Source: Chloroflexota bacterium (GTDB lineage Bacteria > Chloroflexota > Chloroflexia > Thermomicrobiales > UBA6265). Taken from it: a stretch of DNA of 64,000 bases. A model generated the notes under the pieces. It was not told where the DNA came from. It saw nothing but the letters and a program-made list of their open reading frames with translations, and searched no databases. Positions 8,920-17,813 of this stretch are shown one piece after another. A program made the position numbers and the translations under genes. Every line of letters begins with the position of its first letter. Position 1 is the first letter of the stretch. The DNA lies in assembly GCA_023389575.1 (NCBI GenBank), contig JAEWEG010000066.1:95465-159464 (forward strand), written 5' to 3'.

Positions 8920-9717
8920 ATGCGGCTTTATCTCGAACTGGCTCGCCGTTCCTTCCAGCAGCAATTCGCCTATCGTGCCGCCGCCATCGCGGGAATCTTC
9001 ACCAACGGCGTGTTCGGGATCATGATCGCCAGCGTCTTCCTGGCGCTCTATCAGTCACAGGCCAGCGGGGGAAGCACGAGCGTCGAGGGTTGGACGAAGG
9101 ACCAGACCATCACGCTGGTCTGGATCAATCAGTCCCTCCTGATGACGGTGTACCTCTGGGGCTGGTGGGAAATCACGCGGAACATCCAGTCCGGCGCCAT
9201 CGCCAACGAGTTGCTCAAACCATACGACTACTTCAGCTACTGGCTCTCGCGAGACCTCGGCCGGGCATTCGCGCATGTACTGATTCGGGGGCTACCCACA
9301 TTCCTGGTCGGGATGATCTTTTTCGACGTCCTCATGCCAGGAAGCTGGACGACATTCGCGGCATTCATGGCGTCGGTCATCCTCGCGGTGACCGTCAGCT
9401 TCTGCCTTCGATTCATGGTCAACCTGGCCGGATTCTGGGTGATGGACTATCGGGGACTCGCCGCAATCTTCGCGGCCGTCATCAACCTGCTGTCCGGCAT
9501 GCTCGCCCCGCTGGCATTCCTGCCGGGCCCGATCCGCGACGCCGCCGCAGTGCTGCCATTTCGCGCGGTGCTCATGACGCCGAATGAGATTTACCTGGGT
9601 CACGTCCCCATCTGGCAGGGTCTCGGCCTCCAGGTGGTCTGGATCGTGATCCTGATCTCCGCCTGTCGCTACGTGCTCGGCCTCGGCGAGCGTCAACTGG
9701 TGGTGCAGGGTGGTTGA
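8920..9717 (+). CDS. ABC-2 type exporter permease, subunit 1
   Basis: A 265-residue integral membrane subunit of an ABC exporter of the ABC2_membrane_6/DUF990 type. The N-terminal stretch MRLYLELARRSFQQQFAYR precedes six hydrophobic segments, near residues 20-45, 65-85, 105-135, 140-175, 185-205 and 230-255. AGGAG sits about nine bases before the ATG. Its stop overlaps the next permease by eight bases, and the matching ATPase follows, so the three genes form one operon for a heterodimeric permease plus one ATPase. The cargo is unknown; related three-gene sets have been linked to viologen or drug efflux, which is family knowledge and not shown here. Confidence 0.85.
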   Translation: MRLYLELARRSFQQQFAYRAAAIAGIFTNGVFGIMIASVFLALYQSQASGGSTSVEGWTKDQTITLVWINQSLLMTVYLWGWWEITRNIQSGAIANELLKPYDYFSYWLSRDLGRAFAHVLIRGLPTFLVGMIFFDVLMPGSWTTFAAFMASVILAVTVSFCLRFMVNLAGFWVMDYRGLAAIFAAVINLLSGMLAPLAFLPGPIRDAAAVLPFRAVLMTPNEIYLGHVPIWQGLGLQVVWIVILISACRYVLGLGERQLVVQGG

Positions 9718-10531
9718 TGCGAGTCACGTAATCCAGGACATTCGTGTCGCGTTCCGGATCGCCGCGCTCAGGTTGCGCGGACAGATGCAGTACCGATCCT
9801 CGTTCTTCATGCAAATCTTCGGCAATTTCACCGTCAACTTCGCCGAGATAATCGTCCTCTGGGCCCTCTTCCAGCACTTCCACAACCTCGGCGGCTGGAA
9901 TCTCCAGGAAGTCGTCTTCCTGCACGGCCTGTCGATGGTCATGTTCTCGCTGGGAGACACCGTCTCCAACGGCATCCAGACGGTGCCGGACCTTATCCGC
10001 GACGGCAACTTCGATCGAACGCTGGTGCGCCCGATGTCCGCGTACATTCAGTCAACTGTCAACGAGGTCTCGCTCCGACATATCGGCCACCTCGCTCAGG
10101 GGATCCTTCTCCTCGGAATCGGCATCGCGACGGTTGACACGACATGGACGCTCCCCAAGGTCACGTACATGGTGGTGGTCATCATCGCCGGATGCGCCCT
10201 GTTCACGGCGGTGTTCACGATCGAGGCGATCATCAGCTTCTGGACGGTCAACTCCATCGAGGCGATCAACGCCTTCACCTATGGCGGTTCCGATCTCGGT
10301 CAATACCCCCTGCACATCTTCCAGCGGGGCCTTCGGTTCATCTTCCTGGTCCTCATCCCGATCGGATTCCTGACCTACTATCCCTCGCTCTACTTTCTGG
10401 ACAAGCCGGATCAACTGGGACTGCCGTCATTCGCCCCTTTCATCGCTCCCTTCGCCGCCGCTGGCTTCTGCCTGGTCGTCGGGTTGGGGTGGAGCATCGC
10501 CATTCGCCACTATCGCTCCACCGGAAGCTAG
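9710..10531 (+). CDS. ABC-2 type exporter permease, subunit 2
   Basis: A 273-residue paralogous partner of the preceding permease, with the family pattern of a cytoplasmic N-terminal helix (IRVAFRIAALRLRGQMQYR), six membrane segments and the conserved GNFDRTLVRPMSAYIQ loop between helices 2 and 3. The start is GTG, eight bases inside the upstream gene, so translation is coupled. The two permease subunits should pair as a heterodimer across the membrane with two copies of the ATPase encoded 12 bases downstream. Confidence 0.85.
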   Translation: MVDASHVIQDIRVAFRIAALRLRGQMQYRSSFFMQIFGNFTVNFAEIIVLWALFQHFHNLGGWNLQEVVFLHGLSMVMFSLGDTVSNGIQTVPDLIRDGNFDRTLVRPMSAYIQSTVNEVSLRHIGHLAQGILLLGIGIATVDTTWTLPKVTYMVVVIIAGCALFTAVFTIEAIISFWTVNSIEAINAFTYGGSDLGQYPLHIFQRGLRFIFLVLIPIGFLTYYPSLYFLDKPDQLGLPSFAPFIAPFAAAGFCLVVGLGWSIAIRHYRSTGS

Positions 10532-10543
10532 CCAGGAGATTCC

Positions 10544-11545
10544 ATGGAACGTCCGATCATCAGCGCGCGTGACCTTACCAAGTCCTTCTGGCGCCGTACC
10601 CACCGCCGGGGCATGCTCGGCGCCATGCGCGGTCTTGTCGACCGGAGCGGAACGCGGGTGGACGCCGTCTCCAACATCTCGTTCGATGTCCCGGCCGGCG
10701 AGATCCTGGGCTACATCGGGCCGAATGGCGCGGGGAAATCCACAACGATCAAGATGCTGACGGGCATCCTGGTACCCACCAGTGGTGAAGCGACCGTGGC
10801 GGGGCTGGTTCCCTGGAACCAACGCCGCCAGCTTGCCTCCAACATCGGCGTGGTCTTCGGTCAACGAACGCAACTCTGGTGGGACCTTCCCCTGTCCGAA
10901 TCGCTGGAGCTGCTTCGCTTCATCTACCAGGTGCCGGCCGAGAGGTTTGAGCACAACTACTCGATGGCAAAGGAACTGCTCGAACTTGGCCCCTTCCTCG
11001 ACACGCCCGTGCGCCAACTTTCGCTCGGTCAGCGGATGCGCGGAGACCTCGCCGCGGCGCTCCTCCACGAGCCGCCCATCCTCTATCTCGACGAGCCGAC
11101 GATTGGACTGGACCTGGTCGCCAAGACCCGCATCCGCGACTTCCTCGCCGAACTCAACGCCCAAACCGGTGTCACGATCCTGCTGACGACCCACGACCTG
11201 GCCGATATCGAGCGGCTCTGCAGCCGCATCATCGTCATCGATCACGGCCACATCGTGCACGACGGCAGCATCGAGCGGCTTCGCGCCGAGCACGCGACCT
11301 CACGGCAGCTGACGATCGACTTCGACGAGTCGCCGGACATCGACGACATTCGCGCGTCCGCGCCGGTCTCCCTCGTCAGCCACAACGGCCCCCGCATCCG
11401 GGTCGCGTTCGACCGACATAAGCAAAGCGCGCCTGAGGTCATGGCGATCATGGGCCGCTACGGAACGATCCGGGACCTGAGCATCGAGGAGCCGGACATC
11501 GAAGACCTCATCCAGCACCTGTACAACGCCTCGGCGCCAGCGTAG
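10544..11545 (+). CDS. ABC exporter ATP-binding protein
   Basis: The 333-residue ATPase of the exporter. Walker A is GPNGAGKSTTIK, the Q-loop region is VVFGQRTQLWWDLP (a hallmark of the DUF990-linked ATPases), the signature is LSLGQRMRGDLAAALL, Walker B ILYLDEPTIGLD and the switch TTHDLADIE. A 20-residue insert before the ATP domain (WRRTHRRGMLGAMRG) and a C-terminal regulatory tail of about 90 residues (from QLTIDFDESP) are typical of this group. AGGAG lies eight bases before the ATG. It completes a three-gene operon with the two permeases. Confidence 0.93.
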   Translation: MERPIISARDLTKSFWRRTHRRGMLGAMRGLVDRSGTRVDAVSNISFDVPAGEILGYIGPNGAGKSTTIKMLTGILVPTSGEATVAGLVPWNQRRQLASNIGVVFGQRTQLWWDLPLSESLELLRFIYQVPAERFEHNYSMAKELLELGPFLDTPVRQLSLGQRMRGDLAAALLHEPPILYLDEPTIGLDLVAKTRIRDFLAELNAQTGVTILLTTHDLADIERLCSRIIVIDHGHIVHDGSIERLRAEHATSRQLTIDFDESPDIDDIRASAPVSLVSHNGPRIRVAFDRHKQSAPEVMAIMGRYGTIRDLSIEEPDIEDLIQHLYNASAPA

Positions 11546-11609
11546 CCGCGCGATCGGGTGGAGTACCATTGATGGAACAACATGGCGTCCCAATGGAGTG
11601 GTATTTCCC

Positions 11610-11999
11610 GTGTCAACCGAAGCGGCCATCGAAATCACCTGTCAGACCTGCGACACCACGTTCCTCGTTCCGGCGGCGGAGCGCCAATTCCGGCAATCGC
11701 GGAATCTCGAGGATCCCGTGACCTGTCCCGACTGCCGGGTGCGGGAGCGAACGGCGCGAAACGCCGAGCTGATCGCGATGTACGAGCAATCCGGCAGTCA
11801 GTTGTTTACCTCCACGGACACCAGCGCAACCCGAAGCGGTTCCCGCCGGGATCGAGGTGCCGGCCGGGCGAATGGCCATCGCCAGATGTACAACACCGTC
11901 TGCGCCCAGTGCGGATCCGAAACACAAGTCCCGTTCGTCCCTCGCGGCGACCGGCCGGTCTACTGTCGGGACTGCTTCAACGCCCGCAAGGGACGCTGA
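11610..11999 (+). CDS. Double zinc-ribbon protein (zf_Tbcl-like plus CxxC-x17-CxxC)
   Basis: A 129-residue soluble protein with two zinc knuckles joined by a low-complexity Ser/Arg/Gly linker. The N-terminal ribbon has CQTC ... CPDC with an aromatic F and the ERQFRQSRNLEDP spacer, the layout of the 'probable zinc-ribbon' (zf_Tbcl) family. The C-terminal CAQC and CRDC are separated by exactly 17 residues (GSETQVPF..RGDRPVY), a module common in Chloroflexota and in archaea. A nucleic-acid or protein-binding role is plausible; nothing shows a specific one. GTG at 11610 is chosen with GGAG upstream; GTG at 11598 is the other option. The gene ends 28 bases before a strong terminator. Confidence 0.8.
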   Translation: MSTEAAIEITCQTCDTTFLVPAAERQFRQSRNLEDPVTCPDCRVRERTARNAELIAMYEQSGSQLFTSTDTSATRSGSRRDRGAGRANGHRQMYNTVCAQCGSETQVPFVPRGDRPVYCRDCFNARKGR

Positions 12000-12026
12000 G
12001 TCGACCTTTCAGGAGCCTGAACGACA

Positions 12027-12063
12027 ACGACCCCGCCAAGAGCGATCCTGGCGGGGTCGTTTG
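12027..12063. terminator. Bidirectional hairpin terminator
   Basis: Twelve-base perfect arms ACGACCCCGCCA (12027-12038) and TGGCGGGGTCGT (12049-12060) with a ten-base loop, between the plus-strand zinc-ribbon gene and the minus-strand aminotransferase gene. Confidence 0.85.
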
Positions 12064-12080
12064 CATGGCGCGAGTGTCGG

Positions 12081-13478
12081 CTAGGCGGTGATCTCCGAGG
12101 CGAACTTGTCCTCGGCCTCGGTGACGCATTCGTCGGTGATGGTGATCATCGTGTCGATTTCGTCCTTCGTTACCACCAGCGGCGGCGCGAAGTGGATGAC
12201 CTCGCCAGTCACGCGGGTCAGGAAACCACGTTCACGCAGCCGGTCGGAGAGCCACTTCGGGAACTTGGACGTCTTGTCCCACTTCGCCTTGGTCGACTTG
12301 TCCGGGGTGACCTGAATGGCGTTCAGCATACCCAGACCGCGAACCTCGGCCAGGACTGGATGACTGAGCAGTTCAGTCATGCGATCGCGAAGGTACACGC
12401 CCATGTCGTCGCCGTTCTGAACCAGGTTTTCGTTCTCGAAGATTTCGAGGTTCTTGAGGGCGGCCACGGCCGCGACCGGATGGCCACCGAAGGTCAGCAG
12501 GTGGCCCAGGCCGATCATTTCCTGCTTGGTGAAGACATCGAACACGTCTGGCCGCACGATCGCCGCCGCCATGGGCGCGTACCCGGACGTCAGGCCCTTC
12601 GCGATGGTCATGATGTCGGGCACGAAGCCGAAGTGCTCGGTGGCGAACATCTTCCCGGTTCGGCCGAATCCGTTGATCACCTCGTCGGCGATCAGCAGAA
12701 CTCCGTGCCGGTCGCAGATTTCGCGCAGCATTTTCCAGTAGGTCGCCGAGGGAACGTGGACCCCGGCCGCGCTGGAAATCGGTTCGCCGATCACCGCCGC
12801 GACCGTTTCCGGCCCCTGATTCTCGATCTCCTGCTCGACGTACTTCGCCGCCATGATGTCGGCTTCTTCGCCCTCGAGCCCGAAGTCGGAGCGGTACTTG
12901 TTGGGATGGGGAACGTGGGAGACACCGTACATGAACGGACCGAAGAACGCCTCGTTGCGCATCGCGGTCAGGCTCATAGCGCCGTGCGTCATGCCGTGGT
13001 ACGACCCACGTCGGGCAATGATCTTGTACCGGCGAGGGAAGCCCCGCATCGCCTGGACCTGCTTGGCGATCTTCATCGCGGTCTCGACCGCCTCAGAGCC
13101 ACCCGAACAGAAGTACACGCGGGAAAGGTCGCCAGGAGTGATCTCGGCCAGCTTGCTCGCGAGACGCACGGTGGGTTCGGAGGTGTACGCCTCGGCGGAG
13201 ACGTAGGCCAGCTTCTTCGCCTGCTCTCCCATCACCTCCCCGATTTCGGCGCGGCCATGACCGGCGTTGACGACCCAGAGTCCCGAGATGCCATCGATGT
13301 ACTCGCGGCCATGGATGTCCCAGAGCTTCGAGCCCTTGCCCTCGGCGAACACCCGCATGCCATCGCTCTCCGCCATTTCCACCCAGGGAAGCGAATGGGC
13401 CCAGACATGGTCCCGAGCGATGCGATCGACCTCACTGGCCGATGACGTGGTGTCCCTGGACGTTTCCTGCGTTACCAC
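12081..13478 (-). CDS. Class III (omega) aminotransferase
   Basis: A 465-residue PLP enzyme of the omega-amino acid:pyruvate group (beta-alanine, taurine, putrescine or similar donors). Motifs: FCSGGSEAVETAMKIAK (cofactor phosphate site), ARRGSYHGMTHGAMSLT, LIADEVINGFGRTGKMFA (Asp on the pyridine nitrogen) and the Schiff-base lysine in TIAKGLTSGYAPM. The start is a GTG at 13478: a perfect AGGAGG lies eight bases upstream, and the in-frame codons before it do not belong to the family. The donor substrate is not decided. The gene is convergent with the zinc-ribbon gene and divergent from pgi. Confidence 0.92.
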   Translation of the reverse strand: MVTQETSRDTTSSASEVDRIARDHVWAHSLPWVEMAESDGMRVFAEGKGSKLWDIHGREYIDGISGLWVVNAGHGRAEIGEVMGEQAKKLAYVSAEAYTSEPTVRLASKLAEITPGDLSRVYFCSGGSEAVETAMKIAKQVQAMRGFPRRYKIIARRGSYHGMTHGAMSLTAMRNEAFFGPFMYGVSHVPHPNKYRSDFGLEGEEADIMAAKYVEQEIENQGPETVAAVIGEPISSAAGVHVPSATYWKMLREICDRHGVLLIADEVINGFGRTGKMFATEHFGFVPDIMTIAKGLTSGYAPMAAAIVRPDVFDVFTKQEMIGLGHLLTFGGHPVAAVAALKNLEIFENENLVQNGDDMGVYLRDRMTELLSHPVLAEVRGLGMLNAIQVTPDKSTKAKWDKTSKFPKWLSDRLRERGFLTRVTGEVIHFAPPLVVTKDEIDTMITITDECVTEAEDKFASEITA

Positions 13479-13633
13479 CCTTGTTCCTCCTGGATACGAT
13501 AGTGCTCCGGACACCGGACCACATGGTGCGTCGAGTTCCCCAATTGCCGGATAGTATCGCCGGTGTGGGCGACCAAAGCATACCAACTGGCACCTCCACC
13601 CCGCGACGGAGTGATCCAGCCATGCCATTCGAG

Positions 13634-13671
13634 ACGGAGTGCTACCATCCTCTCAACAGGTAGCGCTCCGT
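13634..13671 (+). promoter_or_regulatory. Stem-loop in the pgi leader
   Basis: Arms ACGGAGTGCTACC (13634-13646) and GGTAGCGCTCCGT (13659-13671) pair over 13 bases with one G-U wobble and a 12-base loop, about 50 bases before the pgi start. It could act in attenuation or mRNA stability, or be a DNA operator; no T-run follows it. The rest of the 244-base divergent spacer shows no clear promoter hexamers. Confidence 0.4.
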
Positions 13672-13722
13672 TCGCCAGTGGTGTCGCGGAGCCCAGCGTC
13701 CCAGTTAAGAAAGGACTCACAC

Positions 13723-15150
13723 GTGCCCGCACAGACTCCCGCATCGCGTCTGGTCATCGATTACCGGAACGCAACCGCCGCCGCCGTGGGCGAGCAGCAC
13801 GGCGTATCGGAGGCGGAACTCGACGCCATCGCGCCAACCGTCCAGGCCGAGCACAACCGCATCACCAGCGAACACGCGTCGCAGGTGCAACGCTGGCAGG
13901 ACCTGCCGGACAACATCGCCCTCGCCGACGAGATCGCGGAGTTCGCGGCCGACGCGCGGGAACGGTTCACCGACTTCATCCTGATCGGCATCGGCGGTTC
14001 CTCTCTTGGCGCCATCGCCACGATCCAGGCGCTCACCCATCCCTTCCGCAACCTGCTGCCCGCCGAAGAGCGCGTCGGCCCCCGATTCTTCGTGCTCGAT
14101 AACCCGGACCCCGAAAAGGTCCGCGCCACGCTGGACACCGTCGACCTCTCGAAGACCCTGGTCAACGTGGTTTCCAAGAGCGGCCAGACAGCCGAAACCG
14201 CCGCCAATTTCCTCGTCGTGCGAGACGCCATGTACAACGCACTCGGCGCCGAGCAGGCCCGCAAGCAGATCGTGGCGACCACCGATCCAGAATCCGGGCT
14301 CCTGCGGCAGATGTCGGACAAGGAAGGCTACCGAACCTTCCCGGTGCCACCGGGGGTCGATGGCCGCCAGACGGTGCTGAGCGCGGTCGGGCTGTTGCCC
14401 GCGGCCCTCGCCGGCGTGGACATCCATGGAATGCTGGCGGGAGCGAGAGCGCTCCGCGAACGGGCCTCATCCGGCGATGTACGGCTCAACCCCGCCTACC
14501 TCCTGGCCGCCCTCTCGGTGCTGAGTGACCAGAAGCACGGCAAGTCGATGCTCGTCACCATGCCGTACGCCGACAGCCTGTTCGGCCTGTCCGACTGGTT
14601 CCGGCAGCTCTGGGCGGAAAGCCTCGGCAAGAAGCTGTCGGTCGATGGCTCGGTCGTCAACGCCGGCCAGACCCCGATCAAGGCGCTCGGCGCGATCGAC
14701 CAGCATTCGCAGATCCAGCTCTACACCGAAGGGCCAAACGACAAACTGGTCCAGTTGATCGCCATCGACGACTACCGCGACTCTGTTCAGATCCCATCCC
14801 CGCCCCAGGACATCCCGGAACTCGGGTACTTCGAAGGCGGCGAGTTGGGGCAGTTGCTGGACCGGGAACGACTGGCGACCTCCTGGGCGCTCACCAGCGC
14901 CTCCCGCCCGAACTTCACGATCACCATTCCAACCATCGACGCCGGCATCATCGGCGAGTTCTTCTATCTGTATCAGTTGCAGACCGTCATGGCTGGAGCG
15001 TTGTACACGGTCAACCCGTTCGGCCAGCCAGGCGTGGAGGCCGGAAAGAACGCGACCTACGCGTTGATGGGTCGGGAGGGCTACGAGGATCTGAAGTCCG
15101 AGTTACTGGCGGAGCCGGAAGACGCCAGTTCCTACGTCAACCGCCCATAG
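13723..15150 (+). CDS. pgi: Glucose-6-phosphate isomerase
   Basis: Interconverts glucose 6-phosphate and fructose 6-phosphate in glycolysis and gluconeogenesis. At 475 residues it is the short bacterial form. The sugar-phosphate (SIS) sites are GIGGSSLGA and VVSKSGQTAETAANF, the catalytic Glu region is AESLGKKLS, and the C-terminal VEAGKNATY carries the ring-opening/acid-base lysine. A GTG at 13723 is used: AAAGGA lies eight bases before it, and 28 upstream in-frame residues look non-coding. A GC-rich 15-base hairpin follows the stop. Confidence 0.95.
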   Translation: MPAQTPASRLVIDYRNATAAAVGEQHGVSEAELDAIAPTVQAEHNRITSEHASQVQRWQDLPDNIALADEIAEFAADARERFTDFILIGIGGSSLGAIATIQALTHPFRNLLPAEERVGPRFFVLDNPDPEKVRATLDTVDLSKTLVNVVSKSGQTAETAANFLVVRDAMYNALGAEQARKQIVATTDPESGLLRQMSDKEGYRTFPVPPGVDGRQTVLSAVGLLPAALAGVDIHGMLAGARALRERASSGDVRLNPAYLLAALSVLSDQKHGKSMLVTMPYADSLFGLSDWFRQLWAESLGKKLSVDGSVVNAGQTPIKALGAIDQHSQIQLYTEGPNDKLVQLIAIDDYRDSVQIPSPPQDIPELGYFEGGELGQLLDRERLATSWALTSASRPNFTITIPTIDAGIIGEFFYLYQLQTVMAGALYTVNPFGQPGVEAGKNATYALMGREGYEDLKSELLAEPEDASSYVNRP

Positions 15151-15161
15151 GCATCAGCGGC

Positions 15162-15195
15162 CCGGGCCCGGAAGGCAGGCGCCTTTCGGGCCCGG
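15162..15195. terminator. Strong GC hairpin downstream of pgi
   Basis: Arms at 15162-15176 and 15181-15195 pair over 15 bases with one wobble and a four-base loop (AGGC). No T-tract follows on the plus strand, so it may be an imperfect terminator or a 3' stabilising hairpin. Confidence 0.6.
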
Positions 15196-15377
15196 ACACC
15201 AGGTCCCACGCGGGATCGAACCTCGCCTTCGACACCACGATGCACAACCCTCCCCACTCGATCAGCCATTTTGGACACAACCCGGTAGAATGAAAGGCAC
15301 ATGAAAAGCGGCTTTGCCGGCGGTCTATGCCTCCGGCGGCGTTTCCGTGCTTGCCTTTCACATCGCCAGGATCTTCC

Positions 15378-16586
15378 GTGTCTACGCAATTCCCCGTGAC
15401 TCGCCTCATCCTCTACACACTCGCGGTGATCGCGGTACTGGCGCTTGCCTGGACAATCATCCAGATCAAGTCGATCATCTTCGTCCTCATGATCGGCATC
15501 ATCTTCGCGGCGGCCATCGAACCACTCGTGTTCCGCCTGCGCCGCGCCGGCTTCAAACGGGGCCAGGCGATCCTCCTCGTGTACGCCTTCCTCCTCGCTG
15601 TCCTTGGCGGCGGCCTGTACCTGATCGTGCCCCTCATCGTCGAGCAGTTCGCCTCCCTCGATAAGGCGATTCCGGACATGTTCGACAAGCTTCGCGAGCG
15701 GGCGCTGGCCAGCGATAACGCCATCATCAGCCAAACCGGCTACGCCACCCTCTGGCGCATCCAGAACACCTACATCAAGATTCGAAACTCCCCCGAGATC
15801 GGCCAGGATCAGGCCGTTGGGGCGGCAACGTCCGCCATCGGCATCCTCTTCACCATGGTGTCACTCCTGATCGTCGCCTTCTACTGGATGACCGAGAAGG
15901 CCACCATCAAGCGTGTGATCCTCGGGCTGTTCACCCTGCGGCACCGGGCCCGGGCCCATGAGATCTGGGACGAGATCGAGTTCCGGATCGGCGGCTGGAC
16001 CCGCGGCCAGCTCGTCCTCATGATCATCATCGGCATCTGCTCTGGCGTGGCCTACTGGGCCATGGACCTCCGCTTCTGGCTCGCGCTAGCGATCTGGGCG
16101 GGGGTCACGGAAGCCATCCCGTTCATCGGGCCCTTCATCGGCGGCGGCACCGCCGCCCTGTTCGCGCTGGCGGATTCACCCGAGAAAGCGCTGTGGGTGA
16201 TTCTGTTCGCGACGATCCTCCAGCAGTTCGAGGGCGCGTTCCTGGTCCCCCGTGTCATGAAGAACGCCGTTGGCATGAGCCCGCTCACCGTGGTGCTCGC
16301 GGTCCTGATCGGCAACGCGCTCGCCGGTCCGCTCGGGTCGCTGCTGGCAATCCCCATCGGCGCCGCGGTTCAGGTGCTTGTCAGCAACCTGCTCCGTGGC
16401 CGGGATGACCGGCTCGTCGACGAACTGAGCAGCATGGATATCGCTCCCCTCTCGCCAGCACAATTCGGGTCACCGTTCGCCCCCACCGAGAGTTCCATCG
16501 CCCGGATCAGGAGAGGGATGACCAGTTCTGGCAAGGCTCCGCTCCGGAGCTCGAACCGCGACGATCCGGAGTCCGCCCAGACATGA
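15378..16586 (+). CDS. AI-2E family (PerM-like) transporter
   Basis: A 402-residue membrane protein of the AI-2E/PerM family. Helix pair 1-2 at the N-terminus (LILYTLAVIAVLALAW, SIIFVLMIGIIFAAAIEP) is followed by helix 3, then a soluble insert of about 80 residues, then further helices with the family hallmarks GVTEAIPFIGPFIGGGTAA and LVPRVMKNAVGMSPLTVVLAVLIG. The last ~60 residues are a cytoplasmic tail. Members have been proposed to move signals or ions; the cargo cannot be predicted here. A GTG at 15378 (preceded by CCAGGA) is preferred to the TTG/ATG choices upstream that would add a non-hydrophobic leader. The stop overlaps the 5' side of the next reading frame. Confidence 0.88.
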   Translation: MSTQFPVTRLILYTLAVIAVLALAWTIIQIKSIIFVLMIGIIFAAAIEPLVFRLRRAGFKRGQAILLVYAFLLAVLGGGLYLIVPLIVEQFASLDKAIPDMFDKLRERALASDNAIISQTGYATLWRIQNTYIKIRNSPEIGQDQAVGAATSAIGILFTMVSLLIVAFYWMTEKATIKRVILGLFTLRHRARAHEIWDEIEFRIGGWTRGQLVLMIIIGICSGVAYWAMDLRFWLALAIWAGVTEAIPFIGPFIGGGTAALFALADSPEKALWVILFATILQQFEGAFLVPRVMKNAVGMSPLTVVLAVLIGNALAGPLGSLLAIPIGAAVQVLVSNLLRGRDDRLVDELSSMDIAPLSPAQFGSPFAPTESSIARIRRGMTSSGKAPLRSSNRDDPESAQT

Positions 16587-16633
16587 GTTTTCGTCGCCGT
16601 CGCACAATCGATAGCATTCCGGGGGGTCCAGCC

Positions 16634-17710
16634 ATGTCGGAAGCATCGAAGGAAGTCACGTTCAGGACGATCATCGCCCTCTTTGACGACATCATCGACT
16701 CCGAGCACGCGCTCACCGCCCTCCGGAAGAGCGAGCAACCGTCGGAGGGGATTTCGGTCATCCTCCGCGAACGAGTGCTCGATCCCGATCCAAACGTTCG
16801 GTATGAGACCGTCCTCTCGCGAGTCATCGCTTCCTCCGCCCTGGACGCGGTCGGCAGCTGGCTCCAGGGTCTCGCCTCGCTCATCCTCCCTGACCGAGCC
16901 AGTTACCTGGTCGCCGGTCCGATCGGCGCGGTCCTCGCCACGATCAAGGACGCCGGTCCCCACTCGGAAGACATCGCGACCAGCGACACCAGGGAAGCCA
17001 GCGACTCCAGCCGCCAATTGAGTCGGGCCGTCTCGGCGTTCGGCTTCAGCCATGACGAAGCGCAGTACGTCGAGGCGCGCGTGGTCGCTGGTTCACCGCT
17101 CATCGCGGTGACCTCCGGCGACGCCGACATCCTTCGCCTGGCTCACAAGACCTTTTCCCAGTTCGACGCGGTGCATGTCGGACTCGCGCGAACCGAGGCG
17201 ACGATTCATCGCACGGCCTCGCGCCTGCTGGTGACGGGCCCCGACGGTGGAGGCTCGGTGGTCATCGCCGACGCCATCGCGCCGCTCCGCCGCCTTACCA
17301 GCGACGGTGGTTGGCGCAACCACTCGATCGACCTTCGCGGCCGCCAGGCGGTGAGCCCATCCGGTGAAACCCTGGGCACCGTCAGCGATGTCCTGTTCGA
17401 GCACCATCCCGAGCAGGATGACGACGGGGCCTCCCGCAACGCGGCCGACAGGCGAAACGTCACGATCCGTTATGTCCTGCTCGACGTTGGCGGATTCCTC
17501 GGCATTCACAGTCGCAAGGTCGCCGTGCCATCCGAGATCGCCGACACCAGCGGTTGGACCATCAACATCGACTCGACCCGGTCGGAACTCAAGTCCGCTC
17601 CGCGCTTCGACTCACTGGCTCCGCTTAGTCGCCAGGACGAGGTAACCATTCGCGCGTACTTCGGCGTGAGCCACTACTGGCTCAACGGTTCGGACCGCAA
17701 CCAGAACTGA
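16634..17710 (+). CDS. PRC-barrel domain protein with an N-terminal general-stress-like region
   Basis: A 358-residue soluble protein. Residues about 10-60 (FRTIIALFDDIIDSEHALTAL) recall the N-terminus of general-stress GsiB/YflT-like (17M) domains, with a second similar stretch near 120-170 (SRAVSAFGFSHDEAQYVEARV). Residues about 235-330 form a PRC-barrel: RGRQAVSPSGETLGTVSDVLFE, then IRYVLLDVGGFLGIHSRKVAVP. PRC-barrels bind partner proteins or RNA. The C-terminal segment TIRAYFGVSHYWLNGSDR is unassigned. It lies directly behind the AI-2E transporter in the same direction. The ATG at 16634 is chosen, behind a GGGGGG-rich site. Confidence 0.75.
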   Translation: MSEASKEVTFRTIIALFDDIIDSEHALTALRKSEQPSEGISVILRERVLDPDPNVRYETVLSRVIASSALDAVGSWLQGLASLILPDRASYLVAGPIGAVLATIKDAGPHSEDIATSDTREASDSSRQLSRAVSAFGFSHDEAQYVEARVVAGSPLIAVTSGDADILRLAHKTFSQFDAVHVGLARTEATIHRTASRLLVTGPDGGGSVVIADAIAPLRRLTSDGGWRNHSIDLRGRQAVSPSGETLGTVSDVLFEHHPEQDDDGASRNAADRRNVTIRYVLLDVGGFLGIHSRKVAVPSEIADTSGWTINIDSTRSELKSAPRFDSLAPLSRQDEVTIRAYFGVSHYWLNGSDRNQN

Positions 17711-17760
17711 CCGCCACGCCATCCACGAGCAAAATGACCCGGCCATCTCCCAGACGGCAT

Positions 17761-17789
17761 AACGGGGCCGGCATTGAGCCGGCCCCGTT
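17761..17789. terminator. Bidirectional hairpin terminator
   Basis: Arms AACGGGGCCGGC (17761-17772) and GCCGGCCCCGTT (17778-17789) pair perfectly over 12 bases with loop ATTGA. It lies between the convergent PRC-barrel and peroxiredoxin genes. Confidence 0.85.
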
Positions 17790-17813
17790 CCAGCTGCTTC
17801 CCCTGATTGAGTT

